A stretch of 10,302 nucleotides of DNA from Anaeromyxobacter sp. Lineage in GTDB: Bacteria > Myxococcota > Myxococcia > Myxococcales > Anaeromyxobacteraceae. Under the pieces are notes generated by a model that saw only the letters and a list, made by a program, of their open reading frames with translations, did no database searches and had not been told where the DNA came from. Each line of letters opens with the position of its first letter. The first letter of the stretch is position 1. A program made the translations under genes and the position numbers. Shown here piece after piece: positions 6,693-10,302 of this stretch. The stretch covers positions 1-10,302 of the forward strand of contig JAHWYA010000027.1 in the NCBI GenBank assembly GCA_020028115.1. The letters run 5' to 3'.

Positions 6693-6733
6693 GCGCGTTT
6701 CCAATTTCTTTCGGGATTTCCGTAGGGTATTCC

Positions 6734-7183
6734 ATGGCCAAAGGCACCACCCACAGCGCGACGAAGGCCGAGGCTCTCAAGGGCCGTAAGTGGTGGCTCG
6801 TCGACGCGAACGAGAAGACCGTCGGTCGGCTCGCGACGCGCATCGCCACGGTCCTCAAGGGCAAGCACAAGCCGAGCTACACGCCGTCGATGGACACGGG
6901 CGACTTCGTGATCGTCGTGAACGCCGGCAAGGCGCGGTTCACCGGGAAGAAGGAGACGGACAAGGTCTTCTTCACGCACTCCATGTACCCGGGCGGCGAG
7001 AAGCTCACGCCGATGGACAAGATCCGCGCACGGCACCCGGAGGACATCGTCCTCAACGCGGTGCGCCGCATGCTGCCGCGCAGCGCCCTCGGGCGCCAGA
7101 TGTTGACGAAGCTCAAGGTGTACGCGGGCGACAAGCACCCGCACGCCGCGCAGAAGCCCGAGCAGCTGCCGCTCGCGCAGTGA
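6734..7183 (+). CDS. rplM: Large-subunit ribosomal protein uL13
   Basis: A complete 149-residue protein of the 50S ribosomal subunit, an early assembly protein that binds 23S rRNA. Family blocks are [19 protein letters not shown] (19-37), [19 protein letters not shown], the [14 protein letters not shown] segment, and the typical ending [20 protein letters not shown] then [11 protein letters not shown]. Length is near the usual 140-150; the first 15 or so residues are a small lineage-type extension. The ATG at 6734 follows a weak TAGGG. It is the first gene of the classic rplM-rpsI pair, 14 bases before rpsI, driven by the promoter at 6664-6692. Confidence 0.98.
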   Translation: MAKGTTHSATKAEALKGRKWWLVDANEKTVGRLATRIATVLKGKHKPSYTPSMDTGDFVIVVNAGKARFTGKKETDKVFFTHSMYPGGEKLTPMDKIRARHPEDIVLNAVRRMLPRSALGRQMLTKLKVYAGDKHPHAAQKPEQLPLAQ

Positions 7184-7197
7184 AGGGACAAGTGACG

Positions 7198-7590
7198 ATG
7201 GCCACGCAGGCGAACATCATTGTGGGCCGGCGCAAGGAGTCCGTGGCGCGCGTGCGGCTCGCCCCGGGCACCGGCAACATCACGATCAACGGGCGCTCCA
7301 TCGACGAGTACTTCGGTCGCGAGACGTCGAAGATGATCCTCGTCGAGCCGCTCAAGCTCGTCGACCAGATGGGCAAGCTCGACGTGTTCGTGAACGCGAA
7401 GGGCGGCGGGCTCTCCGGCCAGGCCGGCGCGATCCGCCACGGGATCAGCCGCGCCCTCGTCGAGATGAACTCGGAGTACCGGCCCATCCTCAAGAAGGCC
7501 GGCTTCATGACCCGCGACGCGCGCGCGGTCGAGCGGAAGAAGTACGGCCGCCCCGGCGCCCGCAAGCGGTTCCAGTTCAGCAAGCGCTAG
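7198..7590 (+). CDS. rpsI: Small-subunit ribosomal protein uS9
   Basis: A complete 130-residue 30S protein whose C-terminal tail reaches the P-site tRNA anticodon stem. Characteristic parts are [23 protein letters not shown] (10-32), the YFGRE block, [23 protein letters not shown] (65-87) and the basic end [17 protein letters not shown] with the universal terminal SKR. The ATG at 7198 has an AAGGGA Shine-Dalgarno nine bases upstream that overlaps the end of rplM. The GTG at 7192 in frame is less well placed. It is co-transcribed with rplM and followed by a strong terminator. Confidence 0.98.
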   Translation: MATQANIIVGRRKESVARVRLAPGTGNITINGRSIDEYFGRETSKMILVEPLKLVDQMGKLDVFVNAKGGGLSGQAGAIRHGISRALVEMNSEYRPILKKAGFMTRDARAVERKKYGRPGARKRFQFSKR

Positions 7591-7612
7591 GCGCTCGAGA
7601 GCGGTACCACTC

Positions 7613-7654
7613 CACGGCCGGCCCGCGAGCCCGCGGCGCCGGCCGTGCGCTTTT
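7613..7654 (+). terminator. Rho-independent terminator of rplM-rpsI
   Basis: A perfect 10-bp stem, CACGGCCGGC (7613-7622) with GCCGGCCGTG (7638-7647), encloses a second stem CCGCG/CGCGG (7623-7627 with 7632-7636) around loop AGCC; a single unpaired C lies between the stems. TTTT follows at 7651-7654. This is the clearest terminator in the window, 22 bases after the rpsI stop codon. Confidence 0.85.
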
Positions 7655-7672
7655 CGATCGAGGGACCCGTCC

Positions 7673-8383
7673 ATGCCCGCCCGCCCCGTCGTCGCCGTGG
7701 TCCTCGCCGGCACGCCCGGGCCGGGGGTCCGCGCCGCGCACGGCGGGTTCGACCGCTGGTTCCGCGAGGCGCTCCAGCCCGCCGCCGAGGTGCGCTTCGC
7801 CGAGCCGGAGTCATTCCGCGCCGCGGGCGCGGATGGCGTCGTCGTGACGGGCTCGTACGCGAGCGTAACCGAGGAGGCGCCGTGGATGACCGCGCTCGGC
7901 GCGGGGCTCCTCGAGGCCGCCCGGTCGATCCCGGTGCTCGGCGTCTGCTTCGGCCACCAGCTCCTCGCGCGCGCCCTCGGCGGCGCCGTGGAACGGAACC
8001 CGCGCGGCCCGGAGGTCGGGACGCGCGAGGTGGAGCTCACGGACGCGGGCCGGGCCGATCCGCTCTTCGATGGGCTCCCGCCCCGGCTCCACGTGCAGCA
8101 GCTCCACGAGGATCACGTGCCCGCGCCGCCTCCGGGCGCGGTCCTGCTCGCCACCGGCGTGCACGCGCCCGTCCAAGCCTTCGCTCACGGCCCGCGGATC
8201 CGGTGCGTCCAGTTCCACCCCGAGTTCACCCCCGCCCGCGTCCGCGCCATGTGCGACGAGGAGCGTAAATGGGTGGACCGGGGCGGGCCGACGCTCTACG
8301 CAGAGGCGGTGGCGGGGCTGCGGGAGACGCCGGAGGCCGGGGCGCTGTTGTCGAGGTGGGTGGAGCGGTTCGTGGCTCGTTGA
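7673..8383 (+). CDS. Class I glutamine amidotransferase-like protein (GMP-synthase-like GATase domain)
   Basis: A complete 236-residue stand-alone class I glutamine amidotransferase. Such domains hydrolyse glutamine and pass ammonia to a partner synthetase, or act on gamma-glutamyl compounds. The nucleophile elbow is GVCFGHQLLARALGG (90-104) with Cys92; His182 and Glu184 in QFHPEF complete the triad, so it looks catalytically competent. The oxyanion-hole region VVVTGSYASVTE (56-67) is also recognisable. No ATP-pyrophosphatase or other synthetase domain is fused or adjacent, which sets it apart from GuaA. The cytoplasmic substrate is unknown. The ATG at 7673 follows AGGGA at a suitable spacing. 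The start lies only 18 bases after the terminator T-run, so its promoter is not obvious. It converges on the next gene with 38 bases between. Confidence 0.9.
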   Translation: MPARPVVAVVLAGTPGPGVRAAHGGFDRWFREALQPAAEVRFAEPESFRAAGADGVVVTGSYASVTEEAPWMTALGAGLLEAARSIPVLGVCFGHQLLARALGGAVERNPRGPEVGTREVELTDAGRADPLFDGLPPRLHVQQLHEDHVPAPPPGAVLLATGVHAPVQAFAHGPRIRCVQFHPEFTPARVRAMCDEERKWVDRGGPTLYAEAVAGLRETPEAGALLSRWVERFVAR

Positions 8384-8421
8384 CGAGCGGCTGCTCGCCG
8401 CGCCCGAGCCGAAGTCGCGGG
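8384..8421. other. Short convergent gap with small hairpins
   Basis: The amidotransferase and phospholipase D-like genes converge here. A small hairpin, CGAGC-GGCT-GCTCG (8384-8397), starts directly after the amidotransferase stop codon. GCCCG (8402-8406) can also pair with CGGGC (8418-8422). Either might serve as a bidirectional terminator, but both stems are only 5 bp and lack T-runs. Confidence 0.25.
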
Positions 8422-9669
8422 CTACAGCCACGCCTCGGCGACGATCGCCGCGTGCTGCGTCGCCTTGTCCCGGAGCGACCGGCGGCCCCACTCCTCTGGC
8501 AGGATCTCGATCGAGCGCGAGAGGTCCTCGAGGTACCGGGCGGCGAGCTGCGCCGCGAGCTTCGGCGCCTGCGCCACGACCGAGCACTCCCACAGGAACG
8601 AGAGGCTCTCGGAGTCCATGTTGGTCGAGCCGACCACCGCGACGTCGTCCACGACGAGGGTCTTCGCGTGCATCATCGACGCGGCGTACTCGAAGATCCG
8701 CACGCCGCCCCGGAGGAGCCGCTCGTAGGTCCGCCGCTGCCCGGCGAGCACGATCGCCACGTCGTGGTGCGGCCCCGGCGCGAGGATCCGGACGTCCACG
8801 CCCTCCCGCGCCTTCGCCACGAGGAGGTTCTGGAGCGAGCGGTCCGGCACGAAGTAGGAGTTCGCGACCCACAGCCGCCGCCGCGCCGAGGCGATGAGGG
8901 CGTAGTACATCCGCGCCGCCTTCGTGGTGCGCGCCCAGGCCGGGTGGGACGCGACGACGGCCGCGCGGATGGTCCCGCCGCCGCGCAGCCGCGGGTAGGC
9001 CTCGGCGGGGAGCGGCTTGCCGCCCTCGTTCTGCCAGGAGTGGTCGAAGGCGCGCTGCAGGTCGCCGACGATGGGTCCGCGGACGCGCGCCGCGGTGTCG
9101 CGCCAGTGCTCGGGGTGGGCGCCGTCGCCGAGCCAGCTCCGCCAGATGCCGAAGCCGCCGACGTAGGCGCGCCGGCCGTCGAACACGAAGATCCGGCGGT
9201 GGTTCACGCGGAACGGATCCGGGAGCGGCGTGTGGCGCCTCAGCTCGACGCCGTCGGCGCGCAGCCGCCGCTCGAGCGCCGGGTCGAACTTGAGCGAGCC
9301 GAACCAGTCGATGAGGATCCGGCAGGCGACGCCGCGGCGCCGGGCGAGGATCGCGCGGCCGATCCGGTCGGAGGGGTCGCCGGCCCCCATCCACATGAAC
9401 TCGGAGACGTGGATCGTCTCGCGCGCGCTCCGGATCTCCTCGTCGAGCGCGTCGAAGATCACGCCGTTCGAGATGAGGTCGATCTCGTTCCCCTCGCGGA
9501 CCGGCACCCCGACCTCGCGCTCGAGGAGCACGTCGAGGGGGACCGACGCTCCCATCCGAAGCATCCGCCGCGAGAGCTGCGCGCGCCGCAGCCGCCGGGC
9601 GAGGTGGCCCCCGAACGCTCCTCCGAGGATGACGCCCACGCCCGCCGCCAGGATTCGACCCGCTCGCAC
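8422..9669 (-). CDS. Phospholipase D / cardiolipin synthase-like protein with two HKD motifs
   Basis: A complete 415-residue protein of the phospholipase D superfamily, probably a cardiolipin synthase-like phosphatidyltransferase at the inner membrane. An N-terminal hydrophobic helix (about 6-23) followed by an Arg-rich stretch would anchor it. Two catalytic HKD motifs flank the body. The second is canonical, HAKTLVVD (334-341), followed by GSTNMD. The first is HRRIFVFD (157-164), where the expected lysine is Arg159. The block WVANSYFVPDRSLQNLL (267-283) with ILAPG is typical of bacterial Cls proteins. The start is GTG at 9669; no strong Shine-Dalgarno is seen, and a start nearer Met36 would remove the membrane helix. 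It is divergent from the membrane-protein gene at 9729, and a shared role in phospholipid metabolism is possible. A nuclease or other lipid phosphatase role cannot be excluded. Confidence 0.88.
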   Translation of the reverse strand: MRAGRILAAGVGVILGGAFGGHLARRLRRAQLSRRMLRMGASVPLDVLLEREVGVPVREGNEIDLISNGVIFDALDEEIRSARETIHVSEFMWMGAGDPSDRIGRAILARRRGVACRILIDWFGSLKFDPALERRLRADGVELRRHTPLPDPFRVNHRRIFVFDGRRAYVGGFGIWRSWLGDGAHPEHWRDTAARVRGPIVGDLQRAFDHSWQNEGGKPLPAEAYPRLRGGGTIRAAVVASHPAWARTTKAARMYYALIASARRRLWVANSYFVPDRSLQNLLVAKAREGVDVRILAPGPHHDVAIVLAGQRRTYERLLRGGVRIFEYAASMMHAKTLVVDDVAVVGSTNMDSESLSFLWECSVVAQAPKLAAQLAARYLEDLSRSIEILPEEWGRRSLRDKATQHAAIVAEAWL

Positions 9670-9728
9670 GCCCGTACGTTCCGCACGTCCCCGGCGCGGG
9701 GCACGGGCGCGATGCCGACCTTGCCGGC
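9670..9728. other. Divergent intergenic region between the two membrane-lipid-type genes
   Basis: Only 59 bases separate the two divergent starts, so any promoters must overlap. I see no recognisable -35/-10 pair on either strand. The right end has a short inverted repeat, CCGGC ATGGCA GCCGG, that overlaps the ATG at 9729. Nothing stronger can be supported. Confidence 0.3.
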
Positions 9729-10302
9729 ATGGCAGCCGGAGCGGAGGCGTCCCGTGCGCGCCGGCGCCGGGCGCGGCACGCCGCGGTGTTCGTGGCGGCG
9801 CTCGCGGCCGGAGCGGCCCTCCTCGTCCTCGTGTTCTTCCGGCCGGGGTGGGACGGCGGGCCGTTCCTCGAGCCGCGGTTCGAGCTCCGCCGCTTCGCGG
9901 GGCGCCTGCGGAGCAACCTCCCGTGGCTGGGGCCCTTCGCCGCCGCCGCCGCCCTCCTGCCCGCCCTCCGCTCCCTCGTCTGGCGCGCGCTCCTGCCGGC
10001 GCCGCTGCCCCGGCTCGCCGAGGCCTACCACGCGACCGCGCTCGGCGCGCTCGTGCACAACGCCGTCCCCGGGAAGCTCGGGCCGCTCGCCGCCGCGTTC
10101 GCGCTCTCGCGCATGGCGGCGCGTCCCTTCGCGCCGGCGCTCTCCTCGAACCTCGTCGCGAAGCTCCTCGAGCTCGGCGTCGTCGTGGCGCTCGGCGCCG
10201 CCGCCGCTGCCATCCGGCCGTCAGGCGCGGCGTTGCGTGCGGTGGTGGTCGCGGGCGCGGGCGGCTTCGCCCTCCTCGCGTGCGGTGCCGCCGCGCTCGC
10301 CC
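9729..10302 (+). CDS. Integral membrane protein, lysylphosphatidylglycerol synthase TM / UPF0104-like (partial)
   Basis: The first 191 codons of an open frame that continues past the window edge. A basic N-terminus (SRARRRRARHAA) precedes a hydrophobic helix at about 18-37. Several further hydrophobic stretches follow (about 68-83, 104-126, 142-165, 170-191). The segment ALVHNAVPGKLGPLAAAFALSR resembles the conserved N-x-x-P-x-x-x-G-E block of the lysylphosphatidylglycerol synthase transmembrane domain (flippase-like UPF0104), although the usual Glu is replaced here. Family members move or handle aminoacylated or glycosylated lipids; the substrate here is unknown. The ATG at 9729 has no strong Shine-Dalgarno, but no other start exists nearby in frame. 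Family assignment is from pattern memory. Confidence 0.7.
   Translation, partial: MAAGAEASRARRRRARHAAVFVAALAAGAALLVLVFFRPGWDGGPFLEPRFELRRFAGRLRSNLPWLGPFAAAAALLPALRSLVWRALLPAPLPRLAEAYHATALGALVHNAVPGKLGPLAAAFALSRMAARPFAPALSSNLVAKLLELGVVVALGAAAAAIRPSGAALRAVVVAGAGGFALLACGAAALA

Noticed and set aside
6693..6733. A ribosomal-protein leader RNA (autoregulatory structure) before rplM
   Set aside because: The leader is only about 35 bases, AT-rich and without a visible stable stem.
4429..6870. A very long open frame on the minus strand across the helicase gene
   Set aside because: Its product is a repetitive Arg/Glu/Leu-rich sequence without recognisable domains, as expected opposite a gene in GC-rich DNA.
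8379..8397. TTGACG as a promoter -35 at the end of the amidotransferase gene
   Set aside because: No suitable -10 follows and it lies in a convergent gap where no plus-strand gene begins.
1..10302. CRISPR arrays, tRNA genes, transposases or long direct repeats
   Set aside because: No regularly spaced repeats, cloverleaf-like stretches or mobile-element genes were seen by eye on either strand.

Overview
The window is extremely GC-rich, with almost every third codon position G or C, so long spurious open frames appear on both strands. Gene content suggests a high-GC Myxococcota/deltaproteobacterial genome, perhaps Anaeromyxobacter-like: a haem-c-type sensor kinase, a Cache-type membrane sensor, and a standard rplM-rpsI pair. 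The lineage is inferred from composition and gene types only. No mobile element, CRISPR array, tRNA or rRNA was seen.

Layout, left to right. Positions 1-3339 (minus strand) hold a likely three-gene operon read right to left: an output-less Cache/HAMP membrane protein, a sensor histidine kinase with two haem-c attachment motifs in its periplasmic domain, and the start of an ABC transporter ATPase cut by the window edge. No response regulator is visible. Positions 3461-6543 (plus) hold an RluA-family pseudouridine synthase and a UvrD/PcrA-type helicase. The helicase has a strong hairpin just before its start codon and an in-frame, palindrome-rich insertion between conserved segments. Positions 6607-7654 hold the ribosomal protein operon rplM-rpsI, with a near-consensus sigma70 promoter, a possible second upstream promoter, and a strong rho-independent terminator. 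Positions 7673-8383 (plus) encode a class I glutamine amidotransferase whose start lies just after that terminator. Positions 8422-9669 (minus) encode a phospholipase D/cardiolipin-synthase-like membrane protein. Divergent from it, 9729 to the window end encodes the N-terminal part of an integral membrane protein resembling the lysylphosphatidylglycerol-synthase/UPF0104 transmembrane family.

How the genes may work together. The left operon looks like envelope signalling: two periplasmic sensors, one probably redox- or gas-responsive through haem, feeding one kinase. The middle is housekeeping (RNA modification, DNA repair, translation). The right end may concern membrane phospholipids. I found no clear new defence or mobile system; the most unusual items are the haem kinase with its output-less partner and the palindromic insertion in the helicase gene.
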